From: Pseudoips prasinana | Lineage: Eukaryota; Arthropoda; Insecta; Lepidoptera; Nolidae | Length of the DNA: 64,000 nt | Reading direction: 5' to 3' | NCBI GenBank assembly: GCA_951640165.1 | Contig: OX621234.1 | Location: 4,097,001 to 4,161,000 of the forward strand | The notes under the pieces: generated by a model | Database searches by the model: none | Told to the model about the DNA's origin: nothing | Seen by the model: the letters and a program-made list of their open reading frames with translations, nothing else | Made by a program: the position numbers and the translations under genes | In this document: one piece after another, positions 19,042-28,340 of the stretch | Position numbering within the stretch: position 1 is the first letter of the stretch | How the letters are laid out: each line of letters starts with the position of its first letter

Positions 19042-20036
19042 ACAGGCGTCCTTCATCTTTTTAGAATCAAACTTTTTTTTGTATTAATACCAGTATAAGC
19101 TTGGCCTGAATTCTTTTGTTTCTTATTCTTAACTTTTTCCCAATTTTCTTCGTGTCGCCTTTTTTTTTTCTTGTTAGTTCTTTCGTGGCTGGAGCACTTG
19201 CTGTCGTTGTAGTTTGATTGCAATCATTAGGTTCGACGTTAACATTTTTTGTCGTTGTAGATTGGTTTTCAACTATGAAGTCTGGATCTAAGTTGTAGTA
19301 TTATTGAAACCATTAGCTTTAACGGCAGTTTTTTCACATTGTAAAACCAAAATATTTGAATTGTCATCATTATCGACCGGTGCAGTGTATAAAATATGTT
19401 GGTCTATTGTGAAATCTTGGCATTGTGAATGAAATTATTATTTGTTTACCCAAACATGATGCTAGAAAGCATGCGGTAATCATTTATGCGTAGAAGTGCA
19501 AGGGATGGCGTTCAGCGTAACACGACAATACGGTGCTGGGGTCAAATTAAATTTCCGGGAAGAAAGGCGTAATAGCCTGTACAAAATAAAATCTCTTGTG
19601 ATTACTTCGTATTAACTGTTTACAGTTTATTGATATAATACGTTAATATCCAAAAACGCGGTTAAATTTATTACTGTTATTTTTTGTTTAGAAATGTAGT
19701 GTAAAGATTTACACCGGTTTTTTGTGTTATGTTTCAAAAAGTAATGCAATAATACATTTTTAGTCGTAAGAGAATTTTCCATGCAATAAAGCTGTTATTG
19801 TCATTTATTTCAAACAAATATTAATATAAAAAATTGAAAAAATTATGAGTGATAGACTGATATTCAAAGAATCCAAAAATCAAAAAACATTAAGAAGGGT
19901 GTAACCGGCGTTTACCGCTATATTGCCCGGGGCCAGCGATATTACCTATCGATATTAATAATGATATAAATCGATTCAGTAAACGATTCTGAACAAACTA
20001 TTTTCAGGATGTGCGTTAATTAGGTTAAATGTTGTA

Positions 20037-20238
20037 TATATATATGGTTAGGTACTTAGTGGCAGAGTTGTTATGAGATAAGGGGTGATGATATTCTATG
20101 CCGTCACCACATAGCAATGATGTCTTAAGTATAATAAATCAGGAGTCTTGTCGTAATACTGTTTTTCACAGGGACAGTGAAAGTAAAGCTGATGGCATCG
20201 CACTATGTTCTGTCATGAGCATCTGTTATGTGATCGAT
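20037..20238. other. no recognised feature
   Basis: It includes gagataaggggtgatgatat, then tctatgccgtcaccaca (about 20076-20110), a scrap of the RTE-1 5' end on the minus strand. The rest is unassigned. Confidence 0.45.
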
Positions 20239-20365
20239 GTACACACGGCTACATATCAAGCTACACATTTCCAATATAAGCTGACCTCTCATTGTATAGA
20301 AATCCTATACAAAATGAAATCAGCTTATACTGGAAATATATAGCTTGATACGTAGTCGTATGTAC
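20239..20365. mobile_element. MITE-1, complete
   Basis: 127 bp. The inverted repeats are gtacacacggctacatatca (left) and the complement of tagcttgatacgtagtcgta (right). The interior matches 8842-8969 (ctgacctctcattgtat). Confidence 0.92.
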
Positions 20366-20443
20366 ACCGGATCGGACGTGAGACAAGACAGATCAGATTA
20401 CAGTTTTGAAATTAATTAACCAAGTCATGAAGTAGCATTGCAA

Positions 20444-20703
20444 TGACGGTCACCGTAGCCTAGTTGGTAGTGCTCCTGCCTACGAAGCTGGTGGTCCTGG
20501 GTTCGAATCCCGGTAAGTGCAAATATTTGTGCGAATATTTGTTTCTGAGTCATGGATGTTTTCTATGTATTTAAGTATTTATCTATCTATATAAGTATGT
20601 ATATCGTCGCCTGGTACCCATAGTACAAGCTTTGCTTAGTTTGAAGCTAGGATGATCTGTGTGACATTGTCCCTAGATAATTATTATTATTATTATAATG
20701 ATT
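20444..20703 (+). mobile_element. SINE-A, full length
   Basis: The head tgacggtcaccgtagcctag, then gggttcgaatcccggtaa, is complete. Position and spacing of the anticodon loop (ctacgaa) suggest descent from a tRNA with anticodon ACG, which is inference. The body lacks a short gtgatgagcac segment present in other copies. The tail is (ATT)n. Confidence 0.93.
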
Positions 20704-20707
20704 TAGT

Positions 20708-20876
20708 AATTAGTAATCGCCACGCTTGGCAGTCGGGTTGGCGATCGTAGTTTGTGGGTCATAGTTCACAGAAAAACGCTGCTGCCCGTTCTCTGGTAGG
20801 TATTCCCAATGATTTCTACTTCCCCCACGGGATCAGATTGGGTGATGATACTCTATGCCGTCACCATACTGCAAAT
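20708..20876 (-). mobile_element. RTE-1 5' UTR fragment
   Basis: taatcgccacgcttggcagt, then tggcgatcgtag, and the far end ctatgccgtcaccatac match the inverted first 190 bp of RTE-1. The 3' end of the element is absent. Confidence 0.8.
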
Positions 20877-20879
20877 AGT

Positions 20880-21454
20880 CTTGTGCGTATTTTGTATTCT
20901 AACCCTACACATGGGCATTGAAACGTTATGCAAAATAATCATCTGTGGTGGGGCTCGCTTTACTAAACCACAACCGATCGAACCGTAATGATATCGTAAG
21001 TATAGTGAATCAGGAATCTTGTGCATATGTATGTGTTCTATTCTCAGGAACGGTGAAAGTGCGATGACGTCATGAGTGTTGGATCATTAGGCATGTTTAT
21101 GTAGGTATTATGATTACCTAAGCGGCAGCGAGATTTACATACGTCAATGATGTACATGGACTAAATTTATGGAGGGGGTTATAATGAAATGAAATAAAAT
21201 AATGAAATTTATTCAGTATTTGGGTATTTACATACACTTGTACTTGTCAAGCTCACAATACAATATAAACACAGTTTAAAAACAGTAATTAAAGCAACAA
21301 AATATCTTGAATTAGTCAGTACGTGCGGTCTGTTTCGTCACATTTATTTTTAATATCCTTAAATAAATAATAAATAGGAAGTTACTAAGCTATTATTGTT
21401 ACATTTAGCAATTGTATATTAAAATTAAAGAATTGGAAACAACGAGTAATTAGC
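20880..21454. other. mostly unassigned; possible LINE tail
   Basis: About 21185-21235 (aatgaaatgaaataaaataa, then tgaaatttattcagta) resembles a minus-strand LINE 3' end with a simple-repeat tail. No coding remnant accompanies it. The rest is not recognised. Confidence 0.35.
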
Positions 21455-21660
21455 TAGCGCAAAAGCGACTAATACCTGAGAGCACCCTTATGGGGTTCGA
21501 GCCACAGCTCAGGCGGCCGCTGAAGTAAAAAGATGGAATTCGAAATGGGGGTCAGATCACTTGCACGGGATTACCGATCCTGTGTTAAGGGGGCAACGCG
21601 ATCCTCGCCGCTGAGGATCCTACCCTAGCTAGCCTGCGGCTTCCTCTAGCTTTTTTTCAC
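21455..21660. other. GC-rich block of unknown origin
   Basis: Contrasts sharply with its AT-rich flanks. It contains ggggttcgagccacagctca, which is B-box-like on either reading, and gaggatcctaccctagctag. It could be an unrecognised SINE or a LINE UTR. No second copy is in the window. Confidence 0.4.
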
Positions 21661-21854
21661 CTGAATAAGTTCCTGGTTGTCTAATCTCTGTGGAATCTAA
21701 ATTCGACAGGAGTACTTCTTTGTAATATGACCCATGACTTGATATAACACCACAGAATTTCCTATTTTAAATAACTTCGCAACAAATAATGTATTTTATT
21801 TTGCACTAATTAGTATTCCTAATCTATGGGCCAAAAATCTTTCACAATATTTTA

Positions 21855-22012
21855 TCTATAAGTATGTATTTACAAAAGAAATGTAGTATATCAGTTATCT
21901 AGTAGTTATGGTTTAGGTTTAAAATAATTTCACTGTTGTCTAGCGGTAACCTTTTCAACCGCACATAATGAGGCCCTGAATTCAAATACAGGGTTGGGCC
22001 AAGGAAAAAAGT
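21855..22012 (+). mobile_element. SINE-C 3' scrap followed by SINE-B head
   Basis: About 21862-21908 (agtatgtatttacaaaagaa, then tatatcagttatct) is SINE-C 3' sequence. About 21928-22012 has gtctagcggtaac and a diverged B box (ttcaaatacagg), like the SINE-B head. Confidence 0.55.
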
Positions 22013-22125
22013 GGTACTAGGCCAATATGGCGACCACGAACCGGAAGACGCAGCGTGGGCACAAGATCGCGAGGGTCGCTGGAAACCGCTGGATGCGAAT
22101 AGCACAAGACCGGCAATTGAAACAT
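22013..22125 (+). mobile_element. RTE-1 3'-region fragment
   Basis: ggcgaccacgaaccggaaga, then cgcagcgtgggc, then gtcgctggaaaccgctggat and gcacaagaccggcaattg match 52310-52430, with an internal deletion. The last 60 bp are missing. Confidence 0.8.
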
Positions 22126-22773
22126 TTCAAATCTAACACCACCTTAAAACAAAAATACCATTTCTTTATTTTCGTGTCCTGAGTTCAAATATATTATTTT
22201 TTTATTTCTGAGGAATAAAATAAATACTAAAAAAGATGTGATGACGTCACTTATACGGTGGACGAAGTAGTTTCCTTTGCCTAAGCATTCTAATGTTTTA
22301 AACGAAAACATTAATGTCAAACAAGATATGTCAAATTGTCAATTGTCACTCAGGGTTATATATTTCGAAACTTTCATGGAGGCTTAATGAAACATAATAA
22401 GGATAATAACACTGGAAACGAATTTAATATTGACGAATTTGAACGAATTTGAAATTGAAAACATTAAACAAACGTAAACAAGTTTAGGCGCCAATGAGTT
22501 TGACAAGACAACTTGACAAATACGCGTAATAAATTACATGACAGTAATTTTTGACGGGTCACATTAAAGCAAAAATCTATGGATAAGTATGTATACCGTA
22601 TGTATGACGTCATTTGGCGCTTACTTCTTTTTAGAAAACATCGAATTTCAAAGTTTAAATTATGAATGAAAAGTTCATAGTTTCAACTTTTTATGTGTTT
22701 TAGTAAGTATATATGTTTTAGATTTACTTTTAAATAACGCAATTATAAGAAAAGTACAAGAAAAGACTCGTTA
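22126..22773. other. no recognised feature
   Basis: AT-rich. I see no repeats shared with the rest of the window and no coding similarity. Confidence 0.4.
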
Positions 22774-23072
22774 TCTAAATCGTAGGAAAGTCAAAACTGT
22801 ACATTGAATATTTTTTTAAAGGATACTTGCGACGTGATCTACAATAGATATCGAAGCCAAAAATTATTTTTTAGAATTTTGGTCTGTGGGTGTGTTTGTC
22901 TGTATGTATGTCCGCGCTAAACTCAAAAAGTACTACATGGATTTACTTAAAATTTTGCATGAATATTACTAAGAGGTCGGGTCAATATATAGGCTACATA
23001 TTATCACCTACGAAGGAGGAGCTGTGATAATTTATAAAATTTAACGCTGGTAAACCCGCGGGGCACAGCTAG
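22774..23072 (+). mobile_element. HEL-1 (Helitron-like)
   Basis: It starts TCTAAATCGTAGGAAAGTC and ends cgcggggcacagCTAG at 23072, followed by T. The interior is collinear with 14579-14899 (gtatgtccgcgctaaactca, gtcaatatataggctacata). Confidence 0.7.
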
Positions 23073-23317
23073 TTATAAATAGTAAATAAAATTCTCTTAA
23101 GCGCATACCTGTGCGGTCACATTTGAATATTTAGTAAGCACAATTAAATATTTTGTAAAAGTAAATATTTGATAACTTGTTATGATTGAATTTCGATTCG
23201 AAAGGCGCACGCAATTTTCGATTGGGTTTTACGTATTATGACAGTAAACAGGTTTTAATTGCAATAACATTAACATAGGAAAAACAATTCCAATCATTTT
23301 ATTGTATGTTATTGCTA
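23073..23317. other. no recognised feature
   Basis: AT-rich spacer. Confidence 0.35.
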
Positions 23318-23482
23318 TCTGGTGACGGCATAGAATATTATCACCCCATCTCATCCCGTGGGGGGCGTAGAAATCGTCCGAGGGAATACCTACCAGAGAA
23401 CGGGCAGCACCGTTTTCTGTGAACTATGACCATCAAACTGCGATCGCCAACCCGTCTACCAAGCGTGGCGATTATGGCATAT
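23318..23482 (+). mobile_element. RTE-1 5' UTR fragment
   Basis: ctggtgacggcatagaatat, then ctcatcccgtggggggcgta, and aagcgtggcgattatggcat match the first 165 bp of RTE-1 in sense orientation. Neither coding region nor 3' end follows. Confidence 0.85.
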
Positions 23483-23504
23483 AATCTATAATATGTATAC
23501 CTAT

Positions 23505-23757
23505 ATTGTAGCTTAGTTGGTAGTGCTCCTGCCTACGAAGCTGGTGGTCCTGGGTTCGAATCCCGGTAAGTGCAAATATTAGTGTGATGAGCACGAATAT
23601 TTGTTTCTGAGTCATGGATGTTCTCTATGTATATAAGCTTTTATCTATCTATATAAGTATGTATATCGTCGCCTGGTACCCATAGCTTTGCTTAGTTTGG
23701 GGCTAGGATGATCTGTGTGACATTGTCCCTAGATATTATTTTTTCTTATTATTATTA
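23505..23757 (+). mobile_element. SINE-A, 5'-trimmed
   Basis: It begins inside the tRNA-like head (gtagcttagttggtagtgct), then gggttcgaatcccgg, the body and a 3' part lacking gtacaa. The tail is ATT-rich. Confidence 0.9.
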
Positions 23758-23893
23758 TAATAGACGGACACAATATACATCCAGACTCAGAATAACTATT
23801 TATGGGTCACACAAATAGTTGTCCGGCGCGGGACTCGAACCCACGACACGAAGCGACGAGGCGAATGTCTAAGACGCTGCGCCACACTTGCAG
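23757..23893 (-). mobile_element. SINE-D, 3'-truncated
   Basis: The minus-strand head with gtggcgcagcgtcttagaca and gggttcgagtcccgcg, then the body to gtccgtctattata. It joins directly to the SINE-A tail. Confidence 0.8.
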
Positions 23894-23939
23894 TCAAAAT
23901 GTCAAAACGTATAATGAGATACTTATGTCCGTCTTAGAA

Positions 23940-24035
23940 TCACCAATTTAAGAGAGGTAGGGCACAGCGTTCATTCGCTCAAAGAGCAGCCCGACTGGGG
24001 AAGTACCTCCACCTTACAGAAGACATTCCTTAATA
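23940..24035 (+). mobile_element. LINE 3' UTR fragment
   Basis: gttcattcgctcaaagagca and cttacagaagaca are the complement of the sequence at 27505-27575 and 28995-29047, which follows the zinc-finger LINE ends there. So this is the same LINE family in the other orientation. Confidence 0.55.
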
Positions 24036-24077
24036 ATAACATTAATAATTTTAATGTTGTGTTTCCGAGTGTGAGTA

Positions 24078-24233
24078 AGGTCTCCAGAGCTCATTGGGGA
24101 GGGGGTAAGTGTCAGCAACACTTGTTTGCTGACTTTTAAAGGCCGGCAACACACCCGCGACTCCTCTGGTGTAGCGAGTGTCCATGGGCGGCGGTGATCA
24201 CTTACCATCATGTGACCCACTTGCTCATTTGTC
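24078..24233 (+). repeat. dispersed repeat R
   Basis: ttttaaaggccggcaacaca, then gcgactcctctggtgtagc, then gtccatgggcggcggtgatc. The inverted copy is at 9463-9595. Confidence 0.7.
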
Positions 24234-24249
24234 GTCCTCTGACATAAAA

Positions 24250-24520
24250 AATACCTTGTAGAGGGCCTGCCCACGAGTCTTCCGGTTCGTGGTCGCCAAG
24301 ACTTGCCAAGCTGAAGTGGCAGTGGGCAGAGCATATAGCTCGTAGAACCCAAGGCCGCTGGGACAGAATCGTTTGAGGGCACCATATCGACCCACAAACA
24401 TTCGACTCTTTCCCCTGCGAAATGATTCCACATCGATTGACACGCGAGCGCAAGATCGGTAACTATGGAGATCTTTGGGGGAAGCTTTTGTCCAGCTGTG
24501 GACGTCTTTCAGCTGACATG
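24250..24520. mobile_element. RTE-1 3' region, internally inverted
   Basis: About 24258-24298 is RTE-1 in minus orientation (gggcctgcccacgagtcttc, then ttcgtggtcgcca). From 24303 the sequence is plus orientation (gccaagctgaagtggcagtg, then cgtagaacccaaggccgctg) and reaches the 3' end (gacgtctttcagctgacatg). An unrelated-looking stretch lies at about 24385-24440. Confidence 0.7.
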
Positions 24521-24539
24521 ATAATGTTCTTATCTTACT

Positions 24540-25180
24540 TAGGACATTATTCACACACGGTCATATGATCTCATACTAAGCGAACTTGTACGATGGAAAC
24601 CAGATAACTGATATACTACATATACCAGTTTTCTTTTGTAAATACATACTTATACAGATGATTACAGGACAAACAGACATTTTCTTACACTCAAATATGC
24701 GTCCAGGGGCTCTACCGGCTAAGTCACCGAACATCTATTTCTTAAATATCCGTCCTGGGGCTCTACCGGCTAAGTCACCGAACATCTATTTCTTAAATAG
24801 CATTCAAATAAATAAATGTTATAAGAGATAAGATATTTTATTTGTCCAAACATGAGTATACACACAATTTGCATGCATGATAGTAGTAAACTTAAGATTT
24901 AACAGTCATGTTTGCCATATCCACATTATAAATGACTTAATCAATCGTTAAATCGGCTTTAACATTGACAATCGATTCCGGACCATTTATGACGTCACGT
25001 GTGCTCATGGAAGCCGATTAAACGATTGATTAAGTAATTTTTAACATTTATTTATTTGAACGCCATTAAAGAAATCGATTTTCGGTGACTTAGCCGGTAG
25101 AGCCCCTGGGTCGGAATTGAACCCACCACTTGCGGCGTGCAGAGCAACATTTACCAACCCCCACCGAAGCCTGAGTTAAG
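24540..25180 (-). mobile_element. SINE-C split by MITE-3
   Basis: The 3' half is at 24540-24700 (minus strand; plus-strand words ttcacacacggtcatatgat and aaccagataactgatatact) and the tRNA-like head is at about 25108-25180 (gaattgaacccaccacttgc). MITE-3 lies between. The order fits one SINE-C interrupted once. Confidence 0.8.
24701..25110. mobile_element. MITE-3 with duplicated left end
   Basis: The inverted repeats contain ggggctctaccggctaagtc. The left end is tandemly duplicated (51-bp units 24701-24751 and 24752-24802). The core includes ccggaccatttatgacgtca, then cgtgtgctcatgg, so TGACGTCA overlaps CACGTG. About 130 bp at 24820-24945 is not in the 13463 copy. Confidence 0.88.
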
Positions 25181-25184
25181 GACA

Positions 25185-25469
25185 GCCAAACCTTGGAACA
25201 GAATATTCCATGTAGAAGAAAAAGTTGTCTACAGTTAACGTATTTAAGAAATCTAAACAAAAAATATTGAAGTTGCCAATATTTTTTTGCATAATTAATA
25301 CCGTGTACGTAAGTTGGTCTAACATATGGCAAAAAATATATTGACCAACTAATAGAAACCTTGGAATGAATGAGAGGGATATCGTTTCTAAAATTAATTA
25401 CTTGCCTAACTTATACTTTGGTACCTATACAACATATAGCATTATATCATAGTGTTGTTAATCAGTTAG
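25185..25469. other. no recognised feature
   Basis: AT-rich, up to the start of the direct duplication. Confidence 0.4.
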
Positions 25470-25536
25470 GGCGGTCAAACACGCCGGAGACTGGCCCACT
25501 ACGCCTATCTACTCTATTATAAGAGAAATTATAATG

Positions 25537-25680
25537 GAGGAGTTAGGTATTTTAATCGAAGACGCTCAGAAATTAAACCAGTTTGCGGTCACCCATCTAT
25601 GGACTGACCGGCAGCCTAGTTGTTTTGGCTCGCCGATCACATACAAAACGGTGAGAGCATCTATTAAACCTACGTGATAA
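25537..25680 (-). mobile_element. SINE-5S head
   Basis: On the minus strand: tgctctcaccg, then gtgatcggcgagcc, then the 5S-like gtccatagatgggtgacc, then a body cut after the ttctgagcgtct region. The paralogue in the second duplicate copy is at 28197-28340. Confidence 0.75.
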
Positions 25681-25895
25681 AAATATGTAAATATAGCACT
25701 TACTTAATTACTTAGTCGCATAATCACAACTAGTTATTTCAAAACGTCTGGTGGATGCTTCACGTGATCAGCGGGCTGACCAATACTTAGGTCAAAGAAT
25801 TAGCATTGCCATTCAACGTCGACGAATGTCGACGAATTTTTTGACGCATAAGCTCATTGATTGAACTTTTTATTTATGTTTGTAATTATTTTACT

Positions 25896-25945
25896 ATAGT
25901 CTCACTAGGCAATGCCTCGATACAGGCATTGCCTAGTGAGACTAT
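25896..25945. repeat. 22-bp perfect inverted repeat
   Basis: Arms 25896-25917 (atagtctcactaggcaatgc, then ct) and 25924-25945 with a 6-bp loop. It is absent from the paralogous position in the second duplicate (about 28560). Confidence 0.93.
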
Positions 25946-26077
25946 CACTGTAAACTACTTGTAAAAACTGGACTGCTAATAAATTATATTTTATTTTATT
26001 TTTATTTTTATGTTTCTTTAGTTGATAAGTTATTTCAATAATAATTGTAAATCCTTTGAAGAATGAAGACATACTAT

Positions 26078-27446
26078 TTTTTTTATTTTTTTTATTGGGA
26101 CATTAAACAGTTACACATTACAGTATAATATAATAAGTGTAATCAAGTAACGTAGTAAACGTGTAACCCACACCAATGTCCGCAAAATAATAGGTAAAAA
26201 GAAAGTTAATCTTAATCTAAACTCGCGCGAGTTTAATAAAGCGTTAAAAGGAAATCTCGATTGTTATTTTAGATGATCAATGGCAAGTTTTTTGAATTTT
26301 GAAGTAGAAAGTGCAAAAATGTCTAAATGTACAAGGTGTGTGTTATAGGTCTCTACGAGGCGACGTAGAGGCGCCCGCACTCCGGCGTTAGTTCGGCACC
26401 TTGTAGTGTAGAACAGCCGAGGAACACGCGCCTCTCGCCGCATCACAGATCTAGGTACAATGTAACACAATTGATTTGTGATGTTAGATTCAGAGTCAGT
26501 CAGACAGTCAATTTTATTATTACATAAACCATACAGCATCAAACATGTAAGAAGTTTCCTTCTGGACTCCAGGCTTAAGATTTTGTATTTTTCAAGAAGC
26601 TGCGAATAAGGCAATTTTGAATGATAGCATCGGTAATGCATAGCACGTAAAAATTTCTTCTGTACCATTTCAAGTCGTTTAATATAAACTTCATAAATAG
26701 GACTCCAGACCGGGACTGCGTACTCAAGTTGAGAGCGGATTAAAGCTTTGTATAAAGATAAATACGTGAGAGGTCGTTTAAAGTCTTTTGAGGATCGCAT
26801 GACAAAGCCAAACATTTGATATGCTTTATTTATAATGTTGTCAATATGAAGATTAAGATGCAATTTAGAATCCAGTGTAACACCTAAATCACGGATATAA
26901 TTGACTTTTTGTAAACTTATGCTATTTAAAGTATAATTATGAGTTATAATGTTATTATTTTTTGTGTACGTTATTGTTTTACATTTTGAAATGCTAAGCT
27001 GAAGTTTATTATGAGAGCAATATTGACAAAGTTTATTTAGATCCTCTTGTAGAAGTAAACAATCACTATAGTTTGTACAAGATTTATAAATTTTTATGTC
27101 ATCAGCGTATAATAAGAAATGGGAATTTTGAAAACAGTCAGCGATATCATTAATGAACAATATAAAAAGAAGGGGGCCCAAAATTGAGCCTTGGGGAACG
27201 CCAGAAGTAAGAATAATTAAGTCAGATTCGAAGCCGTTGATGACGACTTTCTGAGTTCTGTTGAAAATGTAGGATATAAACCATCGTAATAAATTACCTC
27301 GAATGCCGTTGTAAGCAATTTTATCTAAGAGTAATTTGTGGTCCACCTTGTCAAAAGCCTTCTGAAAATCAGTATACACAGCGTCAACTTGAGTTTTAGT
27401 ATCCATGCATTGAAAAATATAGTTCGTAAACAGCAAGAGGTTGGTG
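26078..27446 (-). mobile_element. 5'-truncated LINE (CR1/Jockey-like)
   Basis: Minus-strand element with a 390-codon open frame, a 3' UTR (26263-26100) and a poly(A)-like tail (plus-strand T-run 26078-26095). The empty site is preserved in the second duplicate copy at about 28930-28945 (catactattagttgcaatta). A few bases of the target appear lost and no target duplication is visible. Confidence 0.88.
26264..27436 (-). pseudogene. LINE reverse transcriptase, intact frame but 5'-truncated
   Basis: 390 codons open throughout. In order: VYTDFQKAFDKVDHKLLLDK (palm block A with the first catalytic Asp, about residues 20-40), SGVPQGSILGPLLFILFIND (about 78-98), the catalytic LLYADDIKIYK (about 107-117), the thumb region with YIRDLGVTLDSKL, and a C-terminal LEYAVPVWSPIYE to WN-like tail region. 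The endonuclease and the fingers upstream of block A are missing, as in LINE copies truncated during target-primed reverse transcription. Most similar in motif style to CR1/Jockey-group enzymes, inferred. The absence of stops suggests a fairly recent insertion. Confidence 0.88.
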
Positions 27447-27839
27447 GTTGCAATTATATACTTATATTATAAGTTGTTACATTAAAATTATTAATGTTAT
27501 TATTAAGGTATATCTCCTGTAAAATAGTCCCCAAACCGACTGCTCTTTGAGCGAATGAACGTTATGTCCTGCCTCTCGTACTGGTCACAAAACTAGCGAT
27601 CTTTTTCCCATTGCGTTTTAAAAATACCTTCAAACCTTGTGTGACGTGCCAGTGCACGAGTTTTTTGCTCGTATTGCAAATTAACATTCAACAAGTTCGC
27701 CAGTTCCATGTGTTAATTGAGATTTTATTCGGATTGTATACTCAACATTTTGTTTGTGGACAATTGAATGTGGTTTGTAATTTAAGATATTTATTCTCAT
27801 TAAAAGTAACAATCAATTACATGTGAACATGTAATTTAC

Positions 27840-28113
27840 ACATACCAGAGATACACCAGATAAAGCGGAAGGTAGGTACATACAGTTACACATATATTGC
27901 CTTTGCCTGAGAGACATTTCTTTTGGTGGCTAAATAAACCGTTGAAAGAGCGACATAGCCTGCCGCAGGCTTGACAAGAGAAGTTTGCGGTGATTGGTGC
28001 CGAGCCGCTTTCATGTCGCTTCTGTCTCTTATCAGCAAGTACTCCGAACTAGGCTTCGTCACAGATCTTACGACCCTCCACTACACGTTTGCGCCATTCA
28101 ACTCTATTTTCAG
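27840..28113 (-). pseudogene. LINE C-terminal zinc-finger end, copy 1
   Basis: Duplicate copy of the fragment at 29630-29928. The minus strand carries the same Cys-x2-Cys...His-x-x-x-Cys tail region, with a deletion in the coding part (about 27900-27915) relative to copy 2. Confidence 0.6.
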
Positions 28114-28196
28114 CGAGTTTTCCCAGCTACAGCGGTCAAACACGCCGGAGACTGGCCCACTACGCCTATCTCCTCTATTATAAGAGATATTATAAT

Positions 28197-28340
28197 GGAG
28201 GAGTTAGGTATTTTAATCGGAGACGCTCAGGAATTAAACCAGTTTTCGGTCACCCATCTATGGACTGACCGGCAGCCTAGTTGTTTTGGCTCGCCGATCA
28301 CATACGAACCGGTGAGAGCATCTATTAAACCTACGTGATA
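28197..28340 (-). mobile_element. SINE-5S head, paralogue of 25537-25680
   Basis: Nearly identical to the copy in the first duplicate. It differs by a few substitutions (tttcggtcacc versus tttgcggtcacc). Minus-strand 5S-like gtccatagatgggtgaccg is intact. Confidence 0.78.

Larger units (their letters stand above)
16897..19480 (-). pseudogene. transposase-like protein, superfamily unassigned
   Basis: The remnants follow one another on the minus strand. A Lys/Arg-rich N-terminal region (about 19480-19060, KELTRKKKRRHEENWEKV) leads to a Cys-rich segment split by the insertion at 18804-19041 (KCNKKCGEQ). Then come a block with FPVKESHYVRKDTKKLYLEE (about 18400), a Cys block YYFHKPKKDMCGQCTLYRQA (about 18210-18150) and FETGHSQSKGDSMHSLIERA (about 17445-17390). 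A C-terminal block with PKPLYDDLMSLCKTDAIPKH (about 17030) closes it. From memory, this order of blocks occurs in a widespread multicopy insect protein family that I take to be a transposase; I cannot name its superfamily. There are several stops and frameshifts, so it is inactive. Confidence 0.65.
16122..19942 (-). mobile_element. DNA transposon with decayed transposase
   Basis: The left terminal repeat tatcgctggccccgggcaat, then aaagcggtaa (16122-16152), is matched by the complement at 19912-19942. About 3.8 kb. It carries transposase remnants on the minus strand and two later insertions (SINE-A 17498-17757; RTE-1 composite 18804-19041). The insertion site in REP-X can be read by comparison with 49030-49060. 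Confidence 0.8.
15818..20036 (-). mobile_element. REP-X, split by a 3.8-kb DNA transposon
   Basis: The ends are inverted repeats: caacatgtaacgtaattaac, then gcacaccct, at about 15823, and the complement of acatttaacctaattaacgc with acatcctg at about 20034. The two arms (15818-16121 and 19943-20036) together match the REP-X copy at 48953-52546 in order once insertions are ignored. About 400 bp of REP-X sequence, non-coding. Confidence 0.8.

Noticed and set aside
20444..20520. Cloverleaf-like sequences that could be called tRNA genes
   Set aside because: Each such head (also at 15210-15283, 17498, 39510-39581 and others) continues into the same SINE body and tail, so they are SINE heads and not functional tRNA genes.
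26078..27446. A target-site duplication for the LINE in duplicate copy 1
   Set aside because: Comparison with the empty site shows no repeated flank; a few bases seem to be missing instead.
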